Positions 9,901-21,431 are shown, counted from the first letter of the stretch. The stretch: 64,000 nt of DNA from Setophaga petechia (GCA_024362935.1 JANCRA010000018.1:1488001-1552000), one strand, 5' to 3'. Numbers and translations: made by a program. Notes: generated by a model not told the origin, from the sequence alone.

Positions 9901-12900
9901 TAGAGGAAGGTGTCCCTGCTCATGGCAAGGGGTTAGAACTGAGTGGTCTTTAAGGTCCTTTCCAACTCAAACCAATTTTTGTGGTAGATCTATTCCTTTT
10001 CTCTTTAAAATTCCAAACACAGGAACGAATTACACCCCGCCAGGAGATGCTTTTAATTTTCTCTGAACTTTTCCCGTTGTGCAGTGGTTCACAGGCACCT
10101 CAGCCAGATGATTAGCCCAGGCTGCTCTTGCTCTGTGTTGGTCTAATTATCTGTTCATTAGAATCTCAAGTCTTGAGCTGGAAGTGTGTAGGGTGTCTTT
10201 GTTTAAAGGGCAGTCTCCTAATGCAAATATTAAGAGAGCTTTCTGCCTTGCCTGAGTCAGACTGACAAGCTAATAATAGCCTTGGTGTTAGCCTTGGCTA
10301 GCACAGAGCACCAGTGCAAAAAAAGGTTTAAAGGGACTGCTGTATCCATCAAATCCTGGCCCATAATGTGCCTCGGAGACTTTTGCTTGTTTTAACACTT
10401 AAACTCCCATTAAGAAACATCTTCTGAAGGCAGAGGGCAGGAAAACAGGAGCTGTTCTCTGATACACCACTACATCAACTTGGGGCTTCAGCTCAGTCCT
10501 GCATGGCCTCTAATTAGAGTGCCACAGTGCTGGATTGTACCTTCTCTAGCTGCAGCCTGCTTCCAGGAGCTGTTCTGAGGTTTAGAGCTCTCCAGTGAGT
10601 CAGATGGCCCAAAGCCTGCCCTGCTGGCTGTGTGTGTGGGGAGCTGTGAGGATGCTGGATTGCTGGAGAGGGCATGCTTGATTCCCAGCTTTGCCAGCAC
10701 AGGATCACATGTTATGCAATTGCTGCAATTTAATTATAGTGTTTCAGCAGTTTTGATATCTGCCTTTAAATTATCCCAAGGGCATCAAGGGGGAATGGCT
10801 TACTTTGAATAAATCTTCATAAACATATGACTCTGCTGCTGGCTTGTTTTGTTCTGTGAGCGTCATTTGTTCCCATTAACCATATCCTAGAAGTCAATAC
10901 TGCTATTCCTGGAAACATGGCAATATCACATGAGGAGGAACTTGTGGGATGGGCTCAGTGTGTCATTACAACAATTGTCAGCTCCTCTCTTTTATTTATG
11001 GAAGAGCGATGCATATGAATGTACCTTTATCTGGAAAGTTTTAGGCAATTCTAATAAAAGGAGATATGCATGAATTATCAGAACATGATGTTCTATTCAC
11101 TGGAGGGAGAGTCATTTTAAAAAGCCTGCTAAGTGAGGCATGGTTGCTAAGTAAGGCAAGGGTTTTATTAGACCAACTGACGTAATGGAAAGGAGGAAAA
11201 ACAGGCAAGATTTTGGGCACACAAAGATCTTCTTTGGATGGGAAACAAATGGCAGACTTGGTGCTAAGAATGGCTTGGGAACAATGGCTCAGAACTTCAG
11301 CTATATATGTTAAATAGGGAGGTAATTCTGGAGGGAAGGGGTAGGTGGGACACAGGGGAAGGATTGCTAAATGATGGAGATGGCATTGGGAATGAGGGGG
11401 AGACGTGGTTGTTGAGGAGTTTGAGGCAATCTGGAACTGGGCTGTGACCACCTCCTGTTCTGCTCTGAGGTGTTGGCACCCAGGGCAGACCTGAGGAATG
11501 GGAAATGTGGAGCGATATTGAGTATGGACTGTGCAGCAGAGGAGGAGGAACATGGAGGGATGTCCACTGGCCTTGTGGTTTAGGATGATGGAGATGATTG
11601 CTCTAATTGCTCCAAAGCCAGGGAGAAACAGTTCAGGAAAGTAACTTCTGCCAAGGTCAGGTGTTCCAGTACAAATGGATTCTTTACTTTTTTTCCATGG
11701 AGATGTAGGACAGCCAGAGCTTACAGCTGTGGGCTTCCTTCTCCTGCCTTCCTTTCCATGGGCTGCCTGAATTCCTGAGGGCTGTTTGGATTCTGTTGCA
11801 TGCTAGGAGCTGATGGGAGATCTGACTCCCCCAACAGCTAAACCCAAAACTGATTGCCAAAAAAACCTAAACCTGTTCTGTTCCTCCTCCTGAAGTGTCC
11901 TTGTTGGGCAGAGCTCCTCTTTGCCCTGAGATGTGTCCCAGGTGTTCCCTTGAAGCTGTGGTGGCTCTGGTGGCCTGGCTGGATGTGCCATTCTCCAAGG
12001 GTGGTGACAGCATTCTGCACAGCACTGGCACTGTTTTCCACTCAAATCCTGTGAGATTTGATCCAGGCAGGGCTTCTTCCAAGTGTTCAGCTCAGCAGGA
12101 AGATTGATCATGGTTATGGTGTTTTCTTGTTCTGCACGGGCTTAATTTATTGGTATTTGCAAACCACTTGAAGACCTGTGGATGAAAGATGTTGTCTCGT
12201 TAGCAAGACTACCTTGTGTGGTGTTCAGGCTTCAGAGGAGTTAAAAAACTCCATAAATCCTGAGTGAGAGACTAACAATACCCACTGTAAGTGATGGTGA
12301 CCAACTGCCAGGCTGCTCTTGGGCTAGAACTGCTCTTATTAGTGCCACCCCCAGGTTTTCTAGCACAGGGTCATGTTCCTACCTGTGACAGAGGAAACAA
12401 GTGTGACAGGGTGTTACTTGATCCCTCTCTAGCTTGGAGAGGGCTCAGACTGAAATCTGGGGAAGGATTTGTCTGCAGGATGGTGTTGTTGCCAGGGTGA
12501 GTGTGGAAGGTCCCTGTTCCCCCCTGTGTTTGAGTTACTGAGGTTTGTGTTTGCAGAGCCTCACCAGGCTGTCCTGGGGAATTGGTGATTAAATTATTGC
12601 GCTAACAATCTATAAACTACCCAAAAAAAAATAAAAAAAAAATCAGTGAGTTAATTTCATTCGTGTCACAACAGGTTCCTGCCTTCAAAGATGACAAAGC
12701 CTCTCATTCTTTATGGTTTTATTTAGACCCTGAATGTTTGCTGTCATTGTTTTCTGTCATGCAGAATTTTCTGATTTATACCAGGGATAAGGCAGACGAA
12801 ATCTCTGCAAAACCATCAGCATGTAACCTTTTTTTTGACCCTCCATACCTCCTGCAATCCTTCTATTTTTGTAACTCTGGCTAGGTAGCAGGATGAAGAT

Positions 12901-15695
12901 TACATATCATCCTCCAAAGCAGAGCTTTTATTTTGGTCTTGTTATTTTAGGAATAATCAGCAGAGAACAAGGATACTTCCTCTTACCAATTCCGTGTGTT
13001 TCCCTGGGGGGACTGATATCAGGGGGGCTCTTTCAGAATACACAATTTCCCTAGCAATAGTTCAGATAAATCCTATCTGCCCTTGAATCTGTGGTAAATC
13101 TTTCATTGACTTGTGAGGAGCCTGAATTTCAGTTCATTGTTCACATGCTAAGTCTTGGAGCTGCTGTGTGTTCCAACACCTGTAAAAATCCTGGTTCAAA
13201 CTGTTACACCCAGCATAGGTTTATGTGTGTTTCTCTAGATGTCTGAATTTGGTGTTGGAAATAAAAATTATAATTTTCTTTGCCCCTCCCAGGCCCAATG
13301 TGTGCCCAGTGCTGGAGCTGGCTCTGGTGGGACACCAGGAGCCCTGCATCCAGTCCTTCAGCCGCATGGTCAGGATGTGGAAGCAAGGCTGCACAAAGAG
13401 GAGGTGGTGTGTGAGCTATGAGAGAAGGTAATGCATTATCTATTGGTATAAATGGGTTTTGTTGCCAATCTTTGTGCAAGTTCTTTAACTTTTCTGTGAG
13501 AGAAGCTGTCAGCTGTTTCATCTGAAATGTTATGGACATAGTGTCCTCCTGAGATTTGACTTGAAATCTGTTATTACTGAGTGGAAAATGTGACTTTTTA
13601 ATGTGTTTTGGGTTGCTCATGAGCTTCGTGGCTGGCTTTAGATTCAGGATTTTACACTATCAGAAAATGTTCCTGTCTTGTTCTTGTTCAGGTGAAGCCC
13701 AGCTGTCAAGTCATTGACTTTGAAAAATTGAACTTCTTTCTATTTCTGTCACATGCTTGGGACTGATGGGAGATCTGACTCCCCCCAACAGCTAAACCCA
13801 AAACTGATTGCAAAAAAAAAAAAAAAAAAAAAAAAAAAGGAAAAATACTGCTCACCTTTGACTAGCTTGAATATAAATTCTTCAAAATAATGTGTGGACA
13901 GAGCATCAGGATGCAGTTTGCTGTATTTGCTTCGTTTTTAACAAGAATTCCTGATGGAGGCTGAAAAAAAGTCTCATAAATGTGACATATGAGTGCAGTG
14001 TGCTGCTGGGGGGGTGGGAGTGGGTGGGATGGGAGCTGTGCCTGCTCTCTGACCTTCCTGTCCCCTCAGGTCTGGCTACTACACGGTTTACAAGCAGGTG
14101 TACAGGATGGAGCAGCAGACTGTCTACAAGTGCTGCCCCGGCTGGGCCCAGCAGGACGATGAACCCGGCTGTCTGCACTGTGAGTTGGGACAAAACTGGG
14201 ACAAAACCACCAAGTGACATCCCCAGACCCTGCCTTCCTACTGAATCCCACCTCTAGATACAAGGGTTTGCTTCTTGTGGTTTATAACTGGCATTTCCCC
14301 AGTGATGGGGGAGTAAATGTCCTTTAAAAAGATAAAAGTGCTCTTGTAAAAGCAGCAAATTGATCTAATTTTAATCCACGCAGTTTGGATTAACAGTTTA
14401 AACTCTAATTGGAGTTGCTGCAGTGTTTTTGTGCCAGCCTGGCTTTGACAGGCCAACCAAATTTATTGCTGTTACCCGAATTGTGCAGAGAGATCTGCTG
14501 TGAGGCACTTTCCTTGGGTGTAGCACTTGCTAGTCTGACTGGTTTTGGCATTTTCCCTTCTGCTGGTGCCATTGGGGCAGTTTTATTTCTACCCTGTGGT
14601 TCTCCATCAGATGAGAACCCGTTTCTATCACTAATTTCTAATCATGATTGGGTGTTTTCCTAAAAGATGGAATTTAATTTAAGTGATAAGGCAGCATTTC
14701 AGCCACTGCTAACAAGACATCAGTAGAAGGTGGCAACCTACTCAGCGTTTAGTTTTATTACTGTTTAGTCAGTAATTGTGTTTTCTCTATGAAAGTTAGC
14801 ATCTGTTCTTATTTATTTTTTAATCTTCATACCAACTTCAGGGCTGCATTCAGAGAGCTTGCTTTTGTGGTTGTCTCTTTGTAGTTAAAACACAAAAACA
14901 AGCCTGAGAGGTATTCCTGTTAGTTTCAGCCTGAATCTACGTATTTAGTGTGCACCTGTTTAGTTGTAAGAAGTCAAAAATATGTTTACAATCTGTGTTT
15001 TAATCTCTGGTGTAAAGGAGTTTAAGGTATGTGAGCACCAGTGGCAAAATGAAATTTTCTTCCTGAAAGAGCAGTGCAGGCTTGCTTTGAATTCTTTAAG
15101 GCCCCAAAGTGGTTGAATTACTCTTTGTATTTGATACTCTCTGCAAGTTTGGCTCAACCATGTGGAATTTAAGTTGTTGTAAATAAAAATCTTCTGTGTT
15201 AAAGGAAGAACTGTAGTTCCCTTTCACATATATAATATCTCCCAGTGCATCAGTGGTTTTTAACCATTCCAACATTATTGTCTGGCAGCTTTTCTTATTT
15301 TATTTTGGATTCAGGCAGTGCTTTGAGTCCTGTCTTCTGCCTCTGAAGCACCTTCAAGTTAAACTACAACATCTATGTCTTACTTTTATTAAATTTCTTC
15401 ATATCAACAAGGTAGTTACACCTATGACAGCAAGTCCTGCTGCAACCCAGCCTTTGCACTTCAATAAAAATCTGGGTTTATTATTTGCAAGGCCATGTTG
15501 CAGCAGGGCTGAGTCAGAGAGGGAGTTCTGGAGGATCCTTGGCCCGAAATGAGCTGAAATATCCTGTCCCATTCTGTTTGTGTGCTCTAGTGCTGTGCTC
15601 TGCTGGCACCTGCTTCAATGGAGGGAAGTGCTCTGGAGCAGGGTCCCAGGTGTGCCAGTGTCCTGCAGGATTCCAGGGGCCTCGCTGCCAGTATG
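864..15695 (+). CDS. MEGF6: MEGF6, multiple EGF-like domains 6: first four coding exons (3' part outside window)
   Basis: MEGF6 is a large secreted or extracellular protein with an N-terminal EMI domain and many EGF-like repeats; its molecular role is poorly known. Coding exons are 864-946, 13293-13427, 14070-14179 and 15591-15695, giving 144 codons plus one base. Residues 1-20 form a Leu-rich signal peptide. Residues about 29-109 form an EMI domain with Cys 32, 46, 61, 67, 94, 95 and 107 and a CCPGW motif at 94-98. Residues about 112-142 form an EGF-like domain with Cys 112, 117, 123, 131, 133 and 142. The order, the spacing from the EMI CCxGW motif to the EGF, and the sequence CPAGFQGPRCQY match vertebrate MEGF6 as I remember it better than EGFL7/8 or MEGF10/11. 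All four donors are GT with good consensus, and phases agree across every junction. The family has over 1,000 residues, so roughly a tenth of the gene is here. Confidence 0.9.
941..1417 (+). repeat. G-rich minisatellite on the exon 1 donor, about 39-bp higher-order unit
   Basis: Units of about 22 bases (GTGTCTGTGCGGGGCTATGG type) alternate with units of about 17 bases (GTGTGCGGGGCATGG type) as a roughly 39-bp higher-order repeat. Units degrade into GTGAGTGAGTGTGCGGGG forms after about 1250. The first unit is the exon 1 end plus donor itself. An almost exact copy of that boundary occurs 78 bases (two units) downstream, with its GT at 1025. G-runs with loops of 3 to 7 bases at 1039-1083 fit a G-quadruplex pattern on the transcribed (RNA-like) strand. 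Confidence 0.9.
1701..1759. repeat. (CCAT/CCCT)n microsatellite
   Basis: Imperfect tetranucleotide repeats of the ATCC and CCTC type lie at the downstream edge of the CpG island in intron 1. It creates a low-complexity Pro/Ser or Trp/Met/Gly reading on the two strands, which is not coding. Confidence 0.9.
3506..3544. repeat. 20-bp tandem duplication in intron 1
   Basis: The unit GGTTATCTAGAAATCAGGG occurs twice in a row with a 20-base period and no mismatch, so the duplication looks recent. No function is suggested. Confidence 0.85.
9490..9660. promoter_or_regulatory. Candidate regulatory stretch with E-boxes and an AP-1 site
   Basis: It has CAGCTG E-box cores near 9510 and 9570, TGACTCA (AP-1 consensus) near 9577, and the CpG-containing 10-mer CAAATTCGTC twice (9501 and 9631). 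CpG retention in an otherwise CpG-poor intron suggests constraint or low methylation. The regulatory role is inference. Confidence 0.3.
9853..9987 (+). mobile_element. CR1 LINE 3'-end fragment
   Basis: It contains landmarks of the avian CR1 3' region in order: GGAAGTGTCCAAGGCCAGG, GGCTTGGAGCCACCTGG, GGAAGGTGTCCCTGCTCATGG and TTTAAGGTCCTTTCCAACTC. The short form of the first part suggests an internal deletion. The direction is that of the element's 3' end on the + strand. CR1 copies are normally 5' truncated, as here. No reverse transcriptase remains. Confidence 0.85.
11162..11240 (-). repeat. Possible fragment of an ancient amniote interspersed repeat
   Basis: The segment GTTTTATTAGACCAACTGAC, followed by a GGAAAGGA stretch, GGCAAGATTTTGGGCACACA and AAGATCTTCTTT, resembles a widespread reptile/bird repeat tail I recall. 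That tail has 'attggaccaact', then a pyrimidine/purine spacer, then 'gggcacacaaagcccttctt'. I cannot name the family with certainty. Strand is a guess. Confidence 0.35.
11799..11865 (+). repeat. Copy A of a 60-bp dispersed direct repeat
   Basis: About 60 bases, including GGAGATCTGACTCCCCCAAC and GCTAAACCCAAAACTGATTG, are nearly identical to copy B at 13752. Copy A is followed by a short A-run broken by CC. The two copies lie in introns 1 and 2, in the same orientation. Confidence 0.85.
13293..13427 (+). CDS. MEGF6: MEGF6 coding exon 2: first half of the EMI domain
   Basis: This 135-base exon starts after a pyrimidine-rich acceptor ending CCTCCCAG and ends in AG before GTAATG. It supplies residues 28-72 and the first two bases of codon 73. 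The reading gives MPNVCPVLELALVG, then Cys 46, Cys 61 and Cys 67 and ends at ERR. This corresponds to the N-terminal part of an EMI domain, with Trp 57 and Trp 66 near the cysteines as in EMI family members. Exon phases are 2 (5') and 2 (3'). Confidence 0.9.
13428..14069 (+). other. MEGF6: MEGF6 intron 2 (642 bp)
   Basis: It runs from GTAATG to CCCCTCAG between the two EMI exons. Apart from the poly(A)-tailed repeat copy and a G-rich stretch just before the acceptor (about 14005-14035), nothing else is recognised. Confidence 0.85.
13752..13838 (+). repeat. Copy B of the 60-bp repeat, ending in 27 A residues
   Basis: It matches copy A from CATGCT to CTGATTGC with a few substitutions and one extra C, and then continues as 27 consecutive A at 13812-13838. 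The abrupt switch to poly(A) is what a retroposed fragment would look like. I saw no clear target-site duplication around it. It lies in intron 2, 231 bp upstream of exon 3. Confidence 0.85.
14070..14179 (+). CDS. MEGF6: MEGF6 coding exon 3: second half of the EMI domain
   Basis: This 110-base exon has a strong acceptor (CTTCCTGTCCCCTCAG) and a perfect GTGAGT donor at 14180. It encodes SGYYTVYKQVY and then the diagnostic CCPGW at residues 94-98 and Cys 107. The CC-x-G-W motif is the hallmark of EMI domains. Exon phases are 2 and 1. The next intron is only 1.4 kb. Confidence 0.92.
14180..15590 (+). other. MEGF6: MEGF6 intron 3 (1.4 kb)
   Basis: It is bounded by GTGAGT and TGTGCTCTAG. It is AT-rich single-copy-looking sequence with no repeat family or RNA gene that I recognise. 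Confidence 0.8.
15591..15695 (+). CDS. MEGF6: MEGF6 coding exon 4: first EGF-like domain
   Basis: This is a symmetrical phase 1-1 exon of 105 bases encoding one EGF module with six cysteines (112, 117, 123, 131, 133, 142) and the C-x-C-x(8)-C tail CQCPAGFQGPRC. The acceptor is GTGTGCTCTAG and the donor GTGAGT at 15696. It lacks the D-x-D/N-E start of calcium-binding EGFs, as does the first EGF of MEGF6. The exon ends with a lone G after Tyr 144, which would start a GAT/GAC Asp codon if the next exon is a calcium-binding EGF (DVDEC-type). Confidence 0.92.
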
Positions 15696-17559
15696 GTGAG
15701 TGCACTGGGAAAGGGCTCCAGGGCAGCTGGTGTTGGGATAAAATGCAACTTCAACAGTAATTGTTAAAACAAGAATATTTTGTTAATGTTGACTTAAAAT
15801 TAAAGGTGCCTTTGCTGCACTTTTAAGTGGTTATTTGATACTTTTCTTTTTTTTTTAATTTTTTTTTTGTATTTAATTTTAACAAAACACGATGAAAATT
15901 TAATTTGGTTGATACCATATGAGTGTCTTTGGATAATATCCCTGAATATCAGCAGTGGTGTCCAGTGCAGTACCTGTCTATTGCTTCTCAACTTGAATGT
16001 TCCTGTGGTGCTCTTAGTGAATTTCTCAGCCTTGCTTTCACCTTTGTGAGAGGAAATTCTGAGTCAAAGCAGATGAAGAATGCAGCAAATGAACCACTGT
16101 GTTTGTTCATGGGATTTTTTTTTTTCTGGTGCATCTCAAAGTAGGAAGGTTCTATAGCTCACTGCCAAATATTTCATAGTATTCACGGGATAATGTATGC
16201 ACCAATCTTTCATTTCACTGTGTTCTAGCATACTATAGTCTGAATTCTCTGTGACTTAGACTCCATCACCCACTCTCAATGAGGATCTTTTTTGTCTCAC
16301 ACCCTGGCTCACAATTTGATAAAGCCACAATGGGTTGTCTTGTAATTTAACACACTGTGTAAAGCTCTCCAAAATTACAGCACTGCATCCATTTGGCTTC
16401 TTAAGGGAGGGAAGAAAGTCATTCCTTCAGAGTAGGCTGTGATTGGGACAAAGGGTTTCTTTTGTATTAGGCAAATGATAATTTCCTTTTCAACTGAAGC
16501 ATATTGTGCTTTGTTCAAAGGAAGGAAGATTTTTAAGTATTTCGGTTTTTTCCCTTTTAAATTCTAATATCTTTGTGTCCTCACCTGGCTTGTCTGTCAG
16601 GCAGTGTGAGTGAGAGGGACTATAACAATAAATAAAATGCAGAACTGTTTACAATGGAGCTGCTGCTGCCTGCAGACAATTTCAGTTCAGTTGAGCTGTG
16701 ATTGGGTATTTCTTTACTGCCCACAAAAACAAGTTTATGTGGGTGAGTTGAGGTGAGCCAGAGTGACACCAAGGCAGGCTGGTTGTGATTAACTTACAGG
16801 AGAGCTGCTGCTTCAAGGCAAGCAGGATCACAACCTCCAAAAAAGCCTTCTAATAACTTATTACCAAATGGAATATATCTCAGCAAATTACAAATTGTCC
16901 TTGCCATGATAAATTGCCTTTTGAGACTCCTTTTGCTTGGAGATACCTGTGGAACTGGGGCATTCCCAGCAGGCAGATGTGATAGCCCAGGGCAGATTTT
17001 CAAGCTGCAGTGGGATTGTGCAGTCTGTGTTGCACAGAGGGATTGTAAAAACAATGAGGGGACATCCTGCAGCCCCTGCTCCTTGCACTTGGGTGGAACT
17101 CTTATCTCTGTCCTCTGTTTGCCTGCTTTCTATTGATTCCTGAGGTTTGAATGGAATTCCAGGAGCCATCACTCTCAGGTTTGTGCAGAGCTGCTATCGC
17201 AGCCTGCCAGGAGGAAGTTTATAAATTGAATTCTGAAGGGGAAAAAACCTTCTTTCAGCAAGGGTGTTATGGACCATTCACCTGCCTAACAAAAGCAAGA
17301 CAATTTAGAGTGCAAGGCCTCTTAACTGCTGCAGGTGCCTGCAGTCAGATTCTTCTGAGGTTTGTATCATATTTGTGCAGGCAAAAGGAGGGAGAAATGT
17401 CCTGTGGGACTAACAGCCACAGCCTCTGGTTTTCCTGGCTGATGTTGGAATATTGCTCCTAAATTAGCTTGGATTTAATGCTTGAGAAATGGTTTCTTTC
17501 TGCCTTTCAAAAAATTAAGGAGTCCATCACTCTGATTCTGAGGTGAATTTGGTACTTGG

Positions 17560-17870
17560 TACCACCAGTTGTTATAAGAGCAGCAATTAGAGGTTAACTA
17601 ATTTTTAATTAGGATATAAATGTTTTTTTTGTTTATTAGCTTTAGTTAATTATGTTGTAAATGTTTTAAAGTTAATTATTTAAAATTATTTTGTGTGGGT
17701 TTTATTATAATGTATTTTTATAGCATTATTTTTTAAGTATCTACTTTCATTTGTTAGGTTATTTTTTGAAACTTATTTTGAATTTATTTTTTTTAAATAA
17801 TGGGCTTTTTTATTTTATAGTATTTTTAAGTTAGTAATTTTTATTTTAAGGTTTGTATATAGATGTACAC
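17560..17870. other. Very AT-rich block
   Basis: About 300 bases made mostly of TTTTTA, TTAATT and TTTAAG motifs with hardly any C. There is no regular repeat period. It could be a matrix-attachment-like region or decayed poly(T), but the sequence alone does not decide. Confidence 0.5.
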
Positions 17871-19588
17871 AATGTGAGCTTTTTGTCAGGCTTTGAGAAT
17901 TTTCTATAAATCCATTTCCCACATTTGTAATCTTGGCTTCTGTCACTTCTGGTATTGTGACTTCCTGTCAGTCTCCTGTCAGAGGAGGAACCACAGGCAT
18001 TTCATAGCTGCACTTGAACCCATTTGAGCAAAATTGCTTCATGTATCCCATTTTATGTCTCCCCCTCTCCAACCTTTTTGATTTTCTTCTCTGTTTCTGT
18101 CATCAGCGTTGGCAGCTGATTCTAAAGTTTCACTTGTGCAGCAACTCTCATGATCTCCTTGCTGGGTGCTGTGAGCTACAGACAATGGACAAATTAGTAT
18201 AAAAATATTACTAAATTCAATTACTCTAGGAAATAAATGGGGACATGTGTCTCAGGAATCTTCTAATCATTCTTTTTGTGGAGTTTATATTTGCCACTGA
18301 GTTAGGGAGTAGGTCATTGTCCTGGAAATGGAGATTTGTCCTGGAGAAAGTTTGTGATGGATCTTTCAGGATGGCTGATGGCAGGCTCACAGCCATCTCA
18401 GCAGAGAGGATTATTCCCAATTGGCAGGATAGCAGCTAATGACTTTTTAAAGGAATTATGGGGTGTTCCTGCAGCCTGGGACACAACACATTCCTGATGA
18501 GATGCTGCAAGGACCAGGGCCCCTGTAACAAACTTAATGTAATTGTGTTCAGAAACGTGTTACTGCCTCCCTTGTACACTGTAAAAATTACTTGTAAATT
18601 ACTATTTATAAAAAATAAAGTAATATTTTTATACTAATTTGTCACTTCACAGTTTTATTATTTTACCCACACAAGCAGCAATGCAAACTTAGAGCAAGAT
18701 TTATGGGTGAGATGGTCGAGTTCTTCACGCAGCCATTGCAGGGACTGGGTAACAGATTGAGCTGTCTCCTGCACTGTCTGCTGCAATTTGTCTTGTAATA
18801 ATAGACTTATATCAATTACAATGTAAACTTGCAAGCTGGGTTTCTTTCAGTTTTTTTGAACTTGTTTGGAAGTTGTGATCCCCATTTGTCCCAGTGAAAG
18901 GGAGGGAAAACCTGTAAGAAAAAAGAGAGAAGGTAAAACCCAGTGCTGAGAATGAATTCTGCTGCAGTGCTGGTGTCATTGATATGCACTGGTTGTCCTG
19001 GTGATCCTGTTCAAGGCCTGGTGGCCACCTGAGCTGGACATGGGAGTAAATGAATTTTATTTAGCTTGCTTAATTCAGCCCTGGGACTTTCACTTGGACA
19101 TACAGCCAGTGAAAGCATCCCAAATTCTACAAACAAGGGGTGTATTTATTTACTCCTCTTCTATGTACTCTACATGTACGTGTAATCAATGGAAAATGAG
19201 GGGTTAGTTGTGACTCTTAAGTGTTTTGTCATCGAATCTCAAGTTGCTGATGGTATTGCTGAGTGCCTCCTGATGGGTTTTAGAACATGAAGTAAAAAAT
19301 CAGAGTGAGAACTGAGCAGGCTTTGTAACTTCTTGACTGATACAAAATCTGAGCATGATTAATGTTTTGCAATTATTCTTTTCATAATTATGAAAGAATA
19401 AGTGCAGTTGAGCCTATCTGAGACAATGGGTGTAATTGATGTTTAAAAATAGGTGAGGAATGAGCAGGGATGACTTGTCAGCAAAGTCCTCTCATGGTGG
19501 CATGGTGTTTGTCCTCTCCAAAGAAGGCTGAATACAATATTGCAGTGTTTAACAGAGAAGTGTCAATAGATTAATTTTTGCACTACTG

Positions 19589-19648
19589 TTTGCTGTCACA
19601 CAAGTGGAATTGTAAGGTTTTTTGCTGTCACACAAGTGGAATTTTAAG
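19589..19648. repeat. 32-bp tandem duplication
   Basis: TTTGCTGTCACACAAGTGGA followed by ATTNTAAG occurs twice with a 32-base period and one difference in the shared core. A local duplication with no visible function. Confidence 0.85.
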
Positions 19649-21047
19649 TTCTTTTGCAGTGCCTGGTGCAGATCACTGAAGTCTGCAGTTGTTGCTTGCC
19701 CAGCACACATCTGGAGGGGCAGTGTGCTCTGCTGGGTGCAGTGCTCACCTGGTAAGAGCTTTCTCTTCCACCTGCCACTGACCTTGGATATTTACTGCAG
19801 TAACTTTTAGCAAATTACCCCACTCTGCCTGGCTTTGCTGTACATGAAATGTTGATAATGGTGGCTCATTCCTTCGTCAGGGGCTTGGAGACCCAAGTAA
19901 TTAAGTGTGAGATAATGGCACTGCAATGTGTGTGTAAAGGCAGGATGCACTCTGCATGGGGAGCTAAATGAAATGCTTATGAGGGAGATATTCATCAGTT
20001 CATTGACTACCTGTCAATCTCTGCCTTCACTCTGGTCACACACTATTAAGATATTGAACTTATAAAGATTCTGGTAAACAAAAATATCAGCACCTCTTAG
20101 AGCAGGTAGATCAGAGTTTACACTATAAAGCTGCTTAAAACAAAGGTGGTTTATTTTTAAACCATTGATTAAAATGTCAGGAATTCTGATATATTTTCTT
20201 ACAAATGAAAATATTCTTTTCTTTCACTGTGAAAAAGAAAAGAATTTTCTTCCATTTTCCTCTAGGAAATGTTTCTTCCTGCAAAGAACTACTTGATAAA
20301 ACTTCTGATTAATGTCCTGTCTGCCATCCTGGTCTCAAAGTTTTTCTTCTTTGAGGCTGGAGACCTACACAAGCCTTACAGGGCAGTGTAAATCTAAAAT
20401 AAACCAGTGCTACAAATTTTCCTTCTTCAAAATAGTAAATGTCAAGCTGAAAGCTCCCTTGGATCTGTTGCCCATAGGGATGTCTTCAGTTTTCATGGAT
20501 CTTTGTTTCCCACTGAAACTATGAAATGTTTAATTATTTGTGGGGGTAAATTAGCTCTGATAGCTGGGCCCTCATTGTGCCAGGGTTTTTGGCATTTTGT
20601 TTTCATATTTTGGCCATGAGTTCCCTGAAGTTTGACCCAAGCCAACCTTCTTAACTTGAAAATTTGCCATTAGCCCATAGGGAGAGTGGGAGAGGATGGC
20701 ACAAAAGATAATTTATGCTCATCTTGCTCTAGTTTACTGCATATAATACCTTACAGATACCAGCTTTGGTTCATTTTCCTGTTTTAGCACAGTCCTCCTC
20801 CTGCCCCAAATGACTCAGTCTCATTAGTGAAATGCCAGCCTGTCATGGCAAGGGAAGCAGAGATGAGTGATGAGGCTGCTCAGGGTGGGAAGTCCCTGTC
20901 CTCTGGCAGTAAGAACCCTTGTGATCACCCTCTGTCCTAGTGGGACTCTGTCTTGTTCTTCCTCTGCTCCTTTTTGGCTCCCAGAGCAGTGATCCATCCA
21001 TCCTGTGCCTGTTTTTTGGCTACCATGCTCCTCCTGTGATGGAGGAA

Positions 21048-21431
21048 TGTGGTGGTGTTCACAGGGGTTCTTGGATGAGGGAAGAGGTGAGGATCTGACT
21101 CCATGTTTCAGAAGGCTGATTTATTAATTTATGATATATATTATATTAAAACTATACTAAAAGAATAGAAGAAAGGATTTCATCAGAAGGCTGGCTAAGA
21201 ATAGAATAGGAAAGAATGATAACAAAAGCTTCTGTCTTGGACAGAGAGCCTGAGCCAGCTGACTGTGATTGGCCATTAATTAGAAACAACCACAGGAGAC
21301 CAATCCCAGATGCACCTGTTGCATTCCACAGCAGCAGATAATCATTGTCTACATTTTGTTCCTGAGGCCTCTCAGCTCCTCAGGAGGAAAAATCCTAAGG
21401 AAAGGATTTTCCATAAAAATTGTCTATGACA
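21048..21431 (-). mobile_element. Solo LTR of an endogenous retrovirus (minus strand)
   Basis: This 384-bp element is closely related to the inverted copy at 58105. Read on the minus strand it begins TGTCATAGACA and ends with CCACA, giving the TG...CA termini of an LTR. Its polyadenylation signal AATAAA lies at 21120-21125 on that strand. The flanks are GAGGAA at 21042-21047 and GAGGAG at 21432-21437, a 6-bp target-site duplication with one change. No internal retroviral genes are adjacent, so it is a solo LTR left by recombination. I recall the family from songbird genomes but cannot name it with certainty. Confidence 0.85.

Larger units (their letters stand above)
947..13292 (+). other. MEGF6: MEGF6 intron 1 (12.3 kb)
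   Basis: Apart from the minisatellite and tetranucleotide repeat at its start, the intron is AT-rich and CpG-poor. It has a small tandem duplication near 3506, candidate regulatory stretches near 8300 and 9490, a CR1 fragment near 9855 and a possible ancient repeat near 11165. Between 1900 and 8200 I see only short homopolymers and A-rich tracts (for example 7280-7330). I see no exon with EMI or EGF content and no RNA gene. Confidence 0.75.
15696..21047 (+). other. MEGF6: MEGF6 intron 4, first part: no exon seen
   Basis: It starts with GTGAGT after exon 4. I looked for a splice-flanked module beginning with a calcium-binding EGF signature (D-x-D/N-E-C followed by NGGC) and found none. The stretch includes a very AT-rich block near 17560-17870 and a 32-bp tandem duplication near 19589. 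Short A or T runs are frequent. Confidence 0.6.
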
